Part shown: positions 50,858 through 60,581 of the stretch, one piece after another
Position numbering within the stretch: the stretch's first letter is position 1
How the letters are laid out: each line of letters opens with the position of its first letter
From: UMGS1908 sp045655005
GTDB taxonomy: Bacteria; Bacillota; Clostridia; Christensenellales; UBA1242
Direction of reading: 5' to 3'
Assembly (NCBI GenBank): GCA_045655005.1
Contig: JAZOOJ010000015.1
Span: 1 to 64,000 of the forward strand
DNA length: 64,000 bases
Notes under the pieces: model-generated
Database searches by the model: none
The model's input: the letters and a program-made list of their open reading frames with translations, nothing else
Told to the model about the DNA's origin: nothing
Program-made: the position numbers and the translations under genes

Positions 50858-52033
50858 TTAATCTGCATAGTTCTTGAAGTAATTTTTAATTAATACTATT
50901 GGTGTTCCTTTATCTCCGCTTCCACTGGTTAGGTCAGCAAGGCTTCCAAGAAGGTCTGTTAGTCTTCTTGGGGTTGTGCCAAGAGAAACATTTTTATTTT
51001 TTGTTTCATTTGATTTTTCACGAATTATTTTTTTAATTGCCTCGTCGGCTTCGGCACCACGTAGGTTTTTTAATTGATTGTCTGCTACATATTTAAACTT
51101 GATTTCGCTTGGAAGTCCTAAAAGTCCGTCGGTATGCGCAGGTGATACAACTGGGTCGGCGAGTTCCCAAATCTTCCCAACAGGGTCTTTGAATGCTCCG
51201 TCGCCGTATACCATGCATTCAATATTTTTGCCGGTACGTTTTTTAAATTCTGTATTTAAGTCTTCAACAAATTTTTGTGTGTCTTTTGGGAAAAGTTTAA
51301 CGGTGTCATCGGTTGAAATGTTACTTCCAAGAAGTCCAAACTCTGGATTAAAACCACTTCCGTTTATGCTTTTGTTTAAAATTTCTGAAAGCGATACAAC
51401 TTTTTCTGCACCAGCATTTAATAAAAGACGTTTTGTCATTTCACGAGTATGAATATCTGCATTTATTACAAATTTTGTGTATTGAAGCACTGCGCATGGG
51501 TCGTTAGAGAAAATAATTTCGCAATTTGCACCGCCAAATTGTTTGTAAAGATCGACATAATTAACTCCGGTGAATTCGTGAGATGTATTGCCGAATTTAT
51601 CATAAAATTCTTTTTCTGTTAATGTTGCGTATGGGTTAACACCACTTGTTATAAATTCTTCTTGTTTGATTAGGTGGTTACCAACTTCATCGCAAGGTAA
51701 TGAAAGTTGAATGATTAGTTTTTTAACACCTTTAGAGATTCCTTTTAAAAGCAAAGAAAAACGATTTCGGCTTAAAATTGGAAGGATTAAACCAACTGTT
51801 TCATCTCCAAACTTTGAATGGACATCTGTTGCAATATCTTCCAAAGTTGCAAAGTTGCCTTGTGCTTTTGCAACGATTGCTTCGGTTACAGCAATAATAT
51901 CACGGTCTTCAAGAGGAAGTTTGTGTTCATCGCAGGCGTTTATAACACTATCACAAACGATGTTTACAAGGTCATCTCCTTTTCTGATTATTGGAGCTTT
52001 TACTCCGATTGACATTGTGCCAAATAGACTCAT
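50858..52033 (-). CDS. CofE-like F420-0:gamma-glutamyl ligase family protein
   Basis: A 391-aa protein related to the coenzyme F420-0:L-glutamate ligase family (AVTEAIVAKAQGN near 48-60, a late TDGLLGLPSEIKF segment). Bacteria without F420 often carry such ORFs; their substrate is unknown. No F420 biosynthesis gene is in the window. It starts MSLFGTMSIGVK; the internal Met at residue 7 is an alternative start. Confidence 0.72.
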   Translation of the reverse strand: MSLFGTMSIGVKAPIIRKGDDLVNIVCDSVINACDEHKLPLEDRDIIAVTEAIVAKAQGNFATLEDIATDVHSKFGDETVGLILPILSRNRFSLLLKGISKGVKKLIIQLSLPCDEVGNHLIKQEEFITSGVNPYATLTEKEFYDKFGNTSHEFTGVNYVDLYKQFGGANCEIIFSNDPCAVLQYTKFVINADIHTREMTKRLLLNAGAEKVVSLSEILNKSINGSGFNPEFGLLGSNISTDDTVKLFPKDTQKFVEDLNTEFKKRTGKNIECMVYGDGAFKDPVGKIWELADPVVSPAHTDGLLGLPSEIKFKYVADNQLKNLRGAEADEAIKKIIREKSNETKNKNVSLGTTPRRLTDLLGSLADLTSGSGDKGTPIVLIKNYFKNYAD

Positions 52034-52114
52034 AAAATGTGCCTCCTAAATAGAATTTCTATTTGAATTATATCACATAATATGAACAACCACAAAATGA
52101 ATTAACTAATCGAA

Positions 52115-52768
52115 TTAATCATTTATTAAACTTAATTTTTTGTATCTTTTATTATGAATATAAAAAACAATCCAAGATATTAAAATTGCAACACCTACAA
52201 CACCCATAAGCCAAAGAGTAGATAGAAACCACGGCAATTTATAAAGATAAAAGAATGGATATGGCCCCTCTATTGTTTTTGTAAGATTTAATATTATGCA
52301 GGTAATTCCATAAATCAATGTTGGAATAATTGCAACCCATATTGATTTTTTTGTGAGCTTGTATTGGTTTTCGAAGAAAAGAAAGGAAATAATCGATAAT
52401 ATTGGACAAAGTGTGTGTTGAAAAAGTCCAGATCCCAAAAACATCCAGCCTATAAATCTGCTTGGGTAAAGTGGACTTAAAACAAATAAAATCATTAGAA
52501 ATGTTAATGACAGACAAGCGGTTGATATATATCTTAAACTATGTATCCATTTTGGAGTAGGTTGCTTGAAGGAAATGCAATAGCCAAAGCATATGCAATA
52601 AATAATGCTAACAATAAGTGCAAAATAGTTGCTGTTTTCGGTGTAAAACTGGAAAACTCCAAGTCCATATTGAAACACGCTTAATACAAGCCCTGCCGAT
52701 TCAAATACGACAATAATAAAGTTTAGTATAAACGCTGTAAAAAAATGTTTTTCGTTTATGTTTTTCAT
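52115..52768 (-). CDS. Pr6Pr-like integral membrane protein
   Basis: A 217-aa protein with six hydrophobic segments and the Pr6Pr/TIGR-type features: YFTEQSN-like FYTENSNYFA near 40 and a late GPYPFFYLYK. Function unknown. A monocistronic gene, divergent from the XRE regulator. Confidence 0.75.
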   Translation of the reverse strand: MKNINEKHFFTAFILNFIIVVFESAGLVLSVFQYGLGVFQFYTENSNYFALIVSIIYCICFGYCISFKQPTPKWIHSLRYISTACLSLTFLMILFVLSPLYPSRFIGWMFLGSGLFQHTLCPILSIISFLFFENQYKLTKKSIWVAIIPTLIYGITCIILNLTKTIEGPYPFFYLYKLPWFLSTLWLMGVVGVAILISWIVFYIHNKRYKKLSLIND

Positions 52769-52873
52769 TTTCGTTGCCTACAAGTTTTTATTTTTAGTAT
52801 ACGCAAATATAAGATGACTTATCAAAAATTTTTGTTATCGCAACGCAAAGTGGCCAAATGTAAATTTTAAAAT

Positions 52874-52902
52874 TTGATTTTTACAAGGGGATTTGTTATA
52901 AT
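52874..52902 (+). promoter_or_regulatory. promoter of the XRE regulator
   Basis: TTGATT (52874-52879), 17-bp spacer, TATAAT (52897-52902). Confidence 0.65.
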
Positions 52903-52929
52903 CTTAGTAGTTAAAAAGGAGAGTAAAAT

Positions 52930-53505
52930 ATGACATTTGGAGAAAAGTTGGCAAGTATTCGAAAACAAGCGAATATGACTCAAAATGATTTGGCTGAAAG
53001 GTTGGAAGTTTCTAGACAGGCTATAACGAAGTGGGAGAGTGGTAAAGGTTTTCCTGATATAGACAATTTACAAAAATTGTCATCTTTGCTTAATGTAACC
53101 ATAGATGAATTAATTAACTATAAAGTAGAAACAATCAAGTACGAAGCAAACACAATGACAGAAACGATTGGCAGAGAAAATTCAAAGTTTAAAAATGTAG
53201 ATAAATTTGTTTTAGAGCGATTTGTTGATTGTGAAAGTATTGAAAGACTAACTCGTGAAGTTAAATTGACTTTTTGGCAGGAAGTTTTTGATTTCTTTAT
53301 TGGGGCAGGAACGCTTGAAGTTGCAGATATGCTAAAAACTGGCTTAGTGTATTCATACGTAGTTTCAAAAAATAATAATGATTATCTTGTACTTATTTCA
53401 AAAAACAAACTGTTTTATAAAAAACTTGACAAGGCTTTTAAAGAGAAGTCAAGTGTAATTGATGGTTATAAATATACTAAAATTAAAAATGGCAAAATTA
53501 AATAA
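52930..53505 (+). CDS. XRE-family transcriptional regulator
   Basis: A 191-aa protein with an N-terminal helix-turn-helix (about 4-60, MTQNDLAERLEVSRQAITKWESG) and a C-terminal domain without recognised motif. Its target is unknown; the divergent membrane gene at 52115 is the obvious candidate. AAGGAGAG precedes the ATG. Confidence 0.9.
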   Translation: MTFGEKLASIRKQANMTQNDLAERLEVSRQAITKWESGKGFPDIDNLQKLSSLLNVTIDELINYKVETIKYEANTMTETIGRENSKFKNVDKFVLERFVDCESIERLTREVKLTFWQEVFDFFIGAGTLEVADMLKTGLVYSYVVSKNNNDYLVLISKNKLFYKKLDKAFKEKSSVIDGYKYTKIKNGKIK

Positions 53506-53511
53506 AATTAA

Positions 53512-53538
53512 CCCCCTAACGATAATATCGTAAGGGGG
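53512..53538. terminator. bidirectional terminator
   Basis: GC-rich stem CCCCCT...AGGGGG with inner ACGAT / ATCGT, between convergent genes. Confidence 0.8.
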
Positions 53539-53543
53539 CTTGC

Positions 53544-54371
53544 TTATATATCATAGCCTTGGTCGATAAATGATTGGTTGACTCTTTCCATATTTCTGTA
53601 TCTGCCCTGTTTTAATTCTATCTCATAGGCTTCAAATTCAGGGTTTATGCCAATATTGGATTGAAGTTCTTTTTCTATGTCATATGGAACGCTTTTAAAT
53701 TGAATATCAAACTTTGCAGGTGTTTTTGAATTATATTCGCCTTCAAGAACAATGTAGTGTGCTTGTGTGATTTCAGTTGGCTCGGAGTTGTAGCCATTAA
53801 ATAAGGTTGTGCAAATCGAATTTCCAACACTTCCAGCACAAACCAATGTTCGGTTGAATAATTTTTGCATAAATGGGTAGTGTAGGTGTCCGTAAATAAC
53901 TATGTCGGCGGTGTTTTTTGTTGGGGTTAGGTCAGAACCTTCAAACATCTTAAACTTTTCGTGAAAACTTTTGTCGTATTCATTTACAAACTTAAAACAT
54001 GATGTTGGGTGTGCGTGGAAAAGCCTAACTAAGTGCCCGCTCAGATAAAATTCTTCTGCAAATGGCAAAGATTTTAGATATTCAATATCTTTTTCAGATA
54101 AAAGGCTTTGATTGAACTTAATACGACCACATTCGGTTTGGTCGTGCTCCCAATTTTTAGGGTCTTCACAAAATCTTGTGTCGGTGTTTCCGCAAAGAAC
54201 GACATCGCAATTTGCACGAACAAGGTCGATGCAGGTTGACGAGTTTACTCCTTTCCCAATAGTGTCGCCAAGGCAAATAAGTTTGTCTACTTGGCAGGTG
54301 TTTATGTCTTTTAGAACGCTTTTTAAAGCTTCAAGATTTCCGTGAATATCTGAAATTATTGCTATTTTCAT
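53544..54371 (-). CDS. metallophosphoesterase
   Basis: A 275-aa calcineurin-like phosphoesterase. All metal-site motifs are present: SDIHGNLEAL (9-18), CLGDTIGKG, CGNTD and, late, YGHLHYPF. Closest in style to the YfcE/ApaH-like group; the substrate cannot be assigned. The C-terminal ~60 residues extend beyond the usual domain. Confidence 0.9.
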   Translation of the reverse strand: MKIAIISDIHGNLEALKSVLKDINTCQVDKLICLGDTIGKGVNSSTCIDLVRANCDVVLCGNTDTRFCEDPKNWEHDQTECGRIKFNQSLLSEKDIEYLKSLPFAEEFYLSGHLVRLFHAHPTSCFKFVNEYDKSFHEKFKMFEGSDLTPTKNTADIVIYGHLHYPFMQKLFNRTLVCAGSVGNSICTTLFNGYNSEPTEITQAHYIVLEGEYNSKTPAKFDIQFKSVPYDIEKELQSNIGINPEFEAYEIELKQGRYRNMERVNQSFIDQGYDI

Positions 54372-54500
54372 AAGTACTCCTTTGTATGAGATTATTATAC
54401 TTTGAATGAAGTGAGTTTTTCAAGAGATTTTTAGTTTTTTGTTAAAATAGTTTTAAATTTAATTTTAGATTTGATATACTATTTAATAGGAGCGGTTAAT

Positions 54501-55652
54501 ATGAAAGTTGTTTTAATTGTGTTAGATGGTTTTGGAATAGGAGCTTTGCCTGATGCTAAAAAGTATGGAGACGATGGTAGCAATACCTATTTAAATATAA
54601 AGAAAAAATATGATTTTAGTTTGCCAAATATGGAAAAGTTGGGACTAAATAATATTGATGGCATAAGTCTTTCAAATGGAAGCGTCGTTGGTTCTTTTGG
54701 AAGAATGGAAGAAAAAACTAATGCAAAAGATACAACGGCAGGACATTATGAAATTTGCGGATTGGTTTTAAAGAAGCCTTATCCTACTTTCCCAAATGGA
54801 TTTCCAAAACAATTGCTTAAATTGATTAAAGAAAGTACAAGTTTTGAATTTTTGGGTAATGAAGTCGCTTCTGGTACTGAAATTATTAAAAGATTGGGGG
54901 CGGAACATTTAGAAACAAAAAAACCAATCATTTACACATCCGCGGACTCGGTCCTTCAAATTGCTTGCCACACAGATGTTTTGCCTCTTGAAAAGTTATA
55001 TGATTTATGCGAACAAATAAGAGAGATTTGTTTAGGTGAATACAACATAGGAAGAATTATTGCAAGACCTTTTGCAACAAATGAAAATGGCGAGTTTTAT
55101 AGGGTTGAAGCACGTAAAGATTTTGCTTTGTCGCCACCGGGTGATACGCTACTTGACAAACTAAAAAGAAGTGGTAATGATGTTGTTTGTATTGGCAAGA
55201 TTGAAGATATTTTTTGCGGCAAAGGAATCACGGAAAGTTATCATACGAAAAACAATGCGGATGGAATAGAAGAAATAATTAAGCATAGTGCAAGGACGGA
55301 TATAGACGGAATTATTTTTGCAAATCTTAATGACACGGATATGTTATTTGGACATAGAAATGATTTTGTTGGTTATGCTAATGCATTGAAGACCTTTGAT
55401 GATGCTTTGCCTAAGATAATATGCGGTTTAGGTAAAGAAGATGTATTGATTATTACAGGTGACCACGGCTGTGACCCAACGACGAAAAGCACAGACCATT
55501 CTCGTGAATATGTTCCAATTCTAATTTATGGGGATAACTTAAAGGCAAATGTGAATTTGGGGACGCTAAAAGGCTTTGATAATATAAGCAAAATGGCTTT
55601 AAATCTTTTTGACATAGAAAAAAGTGAAAGTATATTAGATTTATTAAAATAA
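54501..55652 (+). CDS. deoB: phosphopentomutase
   Basis: A 383-aa alkaline-phosphatase-fold mutase interconverting (deoxy)ribose 1- and 5-phosphates. LDGFGIGALPDA at the start, DTTAGHYEI (phosphorylated Thr region) and the late DHGCDPTT...DHSREYVPIL metal site are diagnostic. The ATG at 54501 follows AGGAG; the frame is open ten codons upstream. Twelve bases before deoD. Confidence 0.96.
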   Translation: MKVVLIVLDGFGIGALPDAKKYGDDGSNTYLNIKKKYDFSLPNMEKLGLNNIDGISLSNGSVVGSFGRMEEKTNAKDTTAGHYEICGLVLKKPYPTFPNGFPKQLLKLIKESTSFEFLGNEVASGTEIIKRLGAEHLETKKPIIYTSADSVLQIACHTDVLPLEKLYDLCEQIREICLGEYNIGRIIARPFATNENGEFYRVEARKDFALSPPGDTLLDKLKRSGNDVVCIGKIEDIFCGKGITESYHTKNNADGIEEIIKHSARTDIDGIIFANLNDTDMLFGHRNDFVGYANALKTFDDALPKIICGLGKEDVLIITGDHGCDPTTKSTDHSREYVPILIYGDNLKANVNLGTLKGFDNISKMALNLFDIEKSESILDLLK

Positions 55653-55664
55653 AGGAGAAAGTTT

Positions 55665-56375
55665 ATGACACCTACACCACATATTGAGGCAAAAAAAGAA
55701 GATTTTGCTGAAACAGTTATAATGCCGGGAGACCCATTCAGAAGCAAGTTTATTGCTGAAAACTTTTTAGAAAACGCAGTGATGATTAATGATGTAAGGG
55801 GGGAGTTTGGTTATACTGGCTATTACAAGGGCAAAAGAGTGTCTGTTATGAGTAGCGGAATGGGAAATCCATCAATGGGAATTTATTCTTATGAATTGTT
55901 TAAATTCTATGATGTAAAACGAATCATAAGAGTAGGTTCTATCGGGGCTATGCAAGCAGACGTTAAGATAAGAGATATAATTTTAGCCGAAAAAGTGTAT
56001 ACAAAAACCAACTTTGCGGGTTTTTATGAAAGGAATGGGGCAGGCCTTATTGATTGCAATAACGACCTTTTGAAAAAGGCGGAAAAAATTGCGAAAAGTA
56101 AAAAAATTATAAACTCGAATGTTCACAAAGGGAATATTTATTGTTCAGATAGTTTTTATACAAACGAAGACCAAATTGCATTGGCTAACGAGCATAATTT
56201 GCTTGGTGTTGAAATGGAAAGTGCATCATTGCATTTGAATGCAAAAGAAACTGGGAAAGAGGCTTTGGTTATTTGTACTGTTTCAGATAACATTATTACC
56301 GGTGAAAAACTGTCAAGTGAAGAAAGGGAAAAGACTTTCATTGATATGATGAAATTGGCACTTGAACTTGCTTAA
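55665..56375 (+). CDS. deoD: purine nucleoside phosphorylase DeoD type
   Basis: A 236-aa hexameric-type PNP that phosphorolyses purine (deoxy)nucleosides. MPGDPFRSKFIAENFL at the phosphate site, RVGSIGAMQ and GVEMESASLHLNA at the ribose site are present. Works with the adjacent deoB: PNP yields ribose 1-phosphate, which the mutase feeds to central metabolism. Confidence 0.96.
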   Translation: MTPTPHIEAKKEDFAETVIMPGDPFRSKFIAENFLENAVMINDVRGEFGYTGYYKGKRVSVMSSGMGNPSMGIYSYELFKFYDVKRIIRVGSIGAMQADVKIRDIILAEKVYTKTNFAGFYERNGAGLIDCNNDLLKKAEKIAKSKKIINSNVHKGNIYCSDSFYTNEDQIALANEHNLLGVEMESASLHLNAKETGKEALVICTVSDNIITGEKLSSEEREKTFIDMMKLALELA

Positions 56376-56383
56376 AAAATAAT

Positions 56384-56406
56384 AAGATAGGATTTGCTCC
56401 TGTCTT
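56384..56406 (+). terminator. deoB-deoD terminator
   Basis: Nine-base-pair stem AAGATAGGA / TCCTGTCTT (one G-U) with loop TTTGC and a T run. Confidence 0.78.
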
Positions 56407-56527
56407 TTTTATTGTGGCAAATTTGAAATTTCGTCTAAAATAGTTTGCAACGATTAGTGCCTTTTATGATATAATAAAATATGGCAGTTAATATTGCTAA
56501 TAATCATATTAATAAAGGACATTAAAA

Positions 56528-59134
56528 ATGGAAGAATGTAAAAGCGTTGTTACTATTGAGGATTTAGAGCGTGAGATTAAAAATGTGAGAAACGCTCAAA
56601 TTGAGTATTCAAAATATTCACAAGAACAAGTTGATAAAATTTTTAGGGCGGTTGCGTTAAAAGCTAACAACTTAAGAATAAGCCTTGCGAGAATGGCTGT
56701 TGAAGAAACAGGAATGGGGGTTTTAGAAGATAAGGTTATAAAAAATCATTTTGCATCGGAATATATTTATAATAAATATAAAGACACAAAAACTTGTGGT
56801 GTAATTTCAGAAGATAAGACATACGGAATTAAAAAAATTGCTGAGCCAATTGGTGTTGTGTCTGCAGTAATCCCAACAACAAACCCAACATCTACAACAA
56901 TATTTAAAATATTGCTTGCATTAAAGACAAGAAATGGAATAATTATTAGTCCACACCCACGTGCAAAGGGTTGCACAATTGAAACAGCAAGAGTTTTGCT
57001 TGAAGAAGCTGTAAAGGCTGGAGCGCCGGAAGGCATTGTTTCTTGGATTACAACTCCATCGCTTGAACTTACAACTCACTTAATGCAAAATTCCGATATA
57101 ATTTTGGCAACAGGTGGACCGGGTATGGTTAAAAGTGCGTACTCAAGTGGAAAGCCTGCTCTTGGCGTTGGTGCTGGGAACACTCCTGCAATTATTGATA
57201 GTTCTGCCAATATTAGTCTTGCAGTTAATTCAATAATTCATTCAAAGACTTTTGATAACGGTATGATTTGTGCGTCAGAACAATCGGTTGTAGTATTAAA
57301 AGATGTTTATGACGAAGTCAAAAAAGAATTTATTTCTCGTGGCTGTTATGTATTGAACAAGCAAGAAACTGAAAAAGTTAGAAAAACCATTTTAATTAAC
57401 GGTGCGTTAAATGCTAAGATTGTTGGGCAAAGTGCTTACACAATCGCAAGTCTTGCCGGAGTCAGTGTTCCAGAGAGCACAAAAATTCTTATTGGCGAAG
57501 TAGAAAGCGTTGAACTTTCAGAAGAGTTCGCTCACGAAAAGTTGTCTCCTGTTCTTGCAATGTATAAAGCCGATGATTTTGATGATGCAGTCAATAAGGC
57601 TGATAGGCTTGTTATTGATGGTGGACTAGGTCATACATCGTCAATTTATATTGATGCTAAGAATAATGCTGAGAAATTAGCTAAGTTTGAAGCACGAATG
57701 AAAACTTGCAGAGTTTTAATTAACACACCATCAGCACAGGGCGGTATTGGTGATTTATATAATTTTAAACTTGAACCATCGCTTACATTGGGTTGTGGAA
57801 GTTGGGGAGGCAATTCAATTTCTGAAAACGTAGGTGTAAAGCATTTAATTAATATTAAAACTGTAGCAGAAAGGAGAGAAAATATGTTGTGGTTTAGAGC
57901 ACCAGAGAAAGTGTATATTAAAAAAGGTTGCCTACCGGTTGCGTTAGACGAATTGAAAAATGTGTTAGGTAAAAAGCGTGCGTTTATCGTTACAGATAAT
58001 TTCTTATATGCTAATGGATATACAAAGGGCATAACAGACAAACTTGACGAAATGGGTATTGTACATCAAACATTTTTTAATGTAGAGCCAGACCCAACAC
58101 TTGCTTGTGCAAAAGAAGGTGCTAAGCAAATGTCTGAATTTAAACCAGATTGCATTATTGCTGTCGGTGGTGGTTCGGCTATGGACGCAGGTAAAATTAT
58201 GTGGGTGCTTTATGAACATCCAGAAGTTGATTTTATGGATATGGCAATGCGTTTTATTGATATCAGAAAAAGAATTTATACATTCCCTAAAATGGGAGAA
58301 AAGGCGTATTTTATTGCCGTACCAACATCTGCAGGAACTGGTTCAGAGGTTACGCCTTTTGCTGTTATTACCGATGAAACAACAGGAACCAAATATCCTT
58401 TAGCAGACTATGAATTGATGCCTAAAATGGCAATCGTTGATTGCGATTTAATGATGAAAGCTCCAAAGGGATTAACAAGTGCTTCAGGTATTGATGCCGT
58501 TACTCATGCTTTGGAAGCTTATGCATCAATGATGGCAACAGATTATACTGATGCGTTAGCTCTCCAATCATTGAAAGTTATTTTCGAATATTTACCTAGA
58601 GCATACAACAACGGAGAAAACGATGTTGAAGCTAGAGAGAAAATGGCAAATGCTGCAACAATGGCAGGTATGTCATTTGCAAATGCATTTCTTGGTGTTT
58701 GTCACTCTATGGCACATAAACTTGGTGCATTCCATCATTTGCCACACGGCGTTGCAAATGCGTTGATGATAAATGAGGTTATCAGATTTAACGCTTCAAA
58801 CACTCCAACAAAAATGGGAACATTCCCACAATATGATCACCCACACACAATGGAAAGATATGCAGAGGTTGCTGATGCATTAAGCCTTGGCGGAAAGAGT
58901 GCTGAAGAAAAGATGGAAAAACTTATTTCTAAGATTGATGAATTAAAAGAACAAATTGGAATTAAGAAAACAATTAAAGATTATGGCGTTGATGAAAATG
59001 TCTTCCTTGCAAGACTTGACGAAATGAGTGAACAAGCATTTGACGACCAATGCACTGGTGCAAACCCAAGATATCCACTAATTGAAGAAATAAAACAAAT
59101 GTACTTGAAAGCATACTATGGAGGAGAAAAATAA
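56528..59134 (+). CDS. adhE: bifunctional acetaldehyde-CoA/alcohol dehydrogenase
   Basis: Fermentative AdhE (868 aa, full length) that reduces acetyl-CoA via acetaldehyde to ethanol, regenerating NAD+. The N-terminal aldehyde dehydrogenase half (about 1-440) has the catalytic cysteine in GMICASEQSV. The C-terminal Fe-dependent ADH half has the NAD site VGGGSAMDAGKIMW, TSAGTGSEVTPFAV and the iron ligands in HALEAYAS, CHSMAHKLGAFHHLPHG. Such proteins form spirosomes. The stop overlaps the next start (TAATG). Confidence 0.97.
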   Translation: MEECKSVVTIEDLEREIKNVRNAQIEYSKYSQEQVDKIFRAVALKANNLRISLARMAVEETGMGVLEDKVIKNHFASEYIYNKYKDTKTCGVISEDKTYGIKKIAEPIGVVSAVIPTTNPTSTTIFKILLALKTRNGIIISPHPRAKGCTIETARVLLEEAVKAGAPEGIVSWITTPSLELTTHLMQNSDIILATGGPGMVKSAYSSGKPALGVGAGNTPAIIDSSANISLAVNSIIHSKTFDNGMICASEQSVVVLKDVYDEVKKEFISRGCYVLNKQETEKVRKTILINGALNAKIVGQSAYTIASLAGVSVPESTKILIGEVESVELSEEFAHEKLSPVLAMYKADDFDDAVNKADRLVIDGGLGHTSSIYIDAKNNAEKLAKFEARMKTCRVLINTPSAQGGIGDLYNFKLEPSLTLGCGSWGGNSISENVGVKHLINIKTVAERRENMLWFRAPEKVYIKKGCLPVALDELKNVLGKKRAFIVTDNFLYANGYTKGITDKLDEMGIVHQTFFNVEPDPTLACAKEGAKQMSEFKPDCIIAVGGGSAMDAGKIMWVLYEHPEVDFMDMAMRFIDIRKRIYTFPKMGEKAYFIAVPTSAGTGSEVTPFAVITDETTGTKYPLADYELMPKMAIVDCDLMMKAPKGLTSASGIDAVTHALEAYASMMATDYTDALALQSLKVIFEYLPRAYNNGENDVEAREKMANAATMAGMSFANAFLGVCHSMAHKLGAFHHLPHGVANALMINEVIRFNASNTPTKMGTFPQYDHPHTMERYAEVADALSLGGKSAEEKMEKLISKIDELKEQIGIKKTIKDYGVDENVFLARLDEMSEQAFDDQCTGANPRYPLIEEIKQMYLKAYYGGEK

Positions 59135-59892
59135 TGAATTATAATTTAAACAATCCTATTGCTAAGCGTAGTACTAAAACACTTTATCGCGACGGAGATA
59201 AAGTAATTAAATTATTCGTTGAGAATTATTCAAAGGCAGATATTTTAAACGAGGCATTAAATCAAGCAAGAGTTGAAGAGCATACCGATCTTAATATCCC
59301 AAACCTCGTTGAGGTAGCCAAGATTAATAATTGCTGGGCTATTGTTTCAGACTTTGTAGAAGGAAAGACTTTGGCCGAGTTAATGCAAGAATGTCCAGAG
59401 AGAACTGAAGAATATATCGAAAAAATGGTAGATATTCAAATCGAAGTACTTTCTCATAAAGTGCCATTATTAAACAGAGTGAAAGATAAATATAAACGTA
59501 AAATAAACGAAAGCGATTTATCTGAAAACATTAAGTATGAACTTTTAACAAGGCTTGAAGGTATGAAAAATCATACAAAACTTTGTCATGGAGATTTTAA
59601 TCCATCAAATATTGTTATAAAAGAAGATGGCTCTTACCATATCATTGACTGGGCGCACGTTACAAGTGGTAATGCGTCAAGTGATGTTGCATTGACATAT
59701 TTGTATTTTGCAATGAAAGGTGATGAAGTGCTTGCAAAGCGTTATATAGAAATGTTTTCAACAAAAAGTGGAATTGATGTTAAAAACATACTTCGTTGGA
59801 TTCCAATTGTTGCAGTAACCAAATTAGCAAAAGCAACCGAAGAAGAAAAAGAGTTTTTAAACAAATGCATTAACGTTGCAGAATATCAATAA
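59134..59892 (+). CDS. APH/choline-kinase-like phosphotransferase
   Basis: A 252-aa kinase-fold protein. A short N-lobe (RSTKTLYRDGDKVIKLF with the ATP-binding Lys) precedes the catalytic loop LCHGDFNPSNIVI (about 149-161) and the metal site IIDWAHVTSG. The fold phosphorylates small alcohols or amines; the substrate is unknown. It overlaps adhE by one base (TAATG), with the GGAGGAG box inside the adhE end, implying co-translation. Confidence 0.85.
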   Translation: MNYNLNNPIAKRSTKTLYRDGDKVIKLFVENYSKADILNEALNQARVEEHTDLNIPNLVEVAKINNCWAIVSDFVEGKTLAELMQECPERTEEYIEKMVDIQIEVLSHKVPLLNRVKDKYKRKINESDLSENIKYELLTRLEGMKNHTKLCHGDFNPSNIVIKEDGSYHIIDWAHVTSGNASSDVALTYLYFAMKGDEVLAKRYIEMFSTKSGIDVKNILRWIPIVAVTKLAKATEEEKEFLNKCINVAEYQ

Positions 59893-59964
59893 TATATGAT
59901 TGAACAAACATAGGGGAACTTATGTTTGTTCAATGTTTATTCAGAAAAATTAAGGAGAAATCAA

Positions 59965-60561
59965 ATGAAAGCAATTTTTAACATTACATATGGGTTATAT
60001 GTACTTTCAACGAAGACAAATAAGCATAATGCGTGTATAATCAATACTTTAATGCAAGTAACTTCTACACCAAATAGAATTTCAATAACTATCAACAAAG
60101 ATAATGAAACAACCAAAATGATAGAAGAAAGTGGAATGTTTAATGTTTCAATTTTGGATATGTCAACTCCATTTGATTTAATTAAAAGGTTTGGTTTTTC
60201 AAGCGGGAAAGACGTAAATAAATTTGAAGGGTTTGAAGATTATAGAATTTCATCAAATGGCTTATCTTACATCACAAAGCATACAAATGCATATATTTCT
60301 GCAAAAGTTATTTCTAAGACAGATTTGGGAACCCATATTACTTTTGTGGCAGATGTAGTTGATGATGTCGTCTTGTCAGACACTTTGCCTGTAACATATG
60401 CGTATTACCATTCAAATATCAAGCCAAAAGCTGAAAATGTAAAAAAAGGTGTTTATGTATGTAAAATTTGCAATTATGTGTATGATGGTGATGAACTGCC
60501 AGAGGACTTTATTTGCCCGATTTGCAAGCATGGCTCAATAGATTTTGAATATAAAGAGTAA
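59965..60561 (+). CDS. hrb: high-molecular-weight rubredoxin (flavin reductase + rubredoxin)
   Basis: A 198-aa fusion. A flavin-reductase-like FMN domain (about 1-150) is followed by a C-terminal rubredoxin with CKICNYVYDG and CPICKHG. In anaerobes Hrb passes electrons from NAD(P)H to flavodiiron proteins that reduce O2 or NO. The ATG at 59965 follows AAGGAGA; the frame is open 13 codons upstream without such a box. Confidence 0.93.
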   Translation: MKAIFNITYGLYVLSTKTNKHNACIINTLMQVTSTPNRISITINKDNETTKMIEESGMFNVSILDMSTPFDLIKRFGFSSGKDVNKFEGFEDYRISSNGLSYITKHTNAYISAKVISKTDLGTHITFVADVVDDVVLSDTLPVTYAYYHSNIKPKAENVKKGVYVCKICNYVYDGDELPEDFICPICKHGSIDFEYKE

Positions 60562-60581
60562 AAGAGGTTAGGCGGGTCCAA

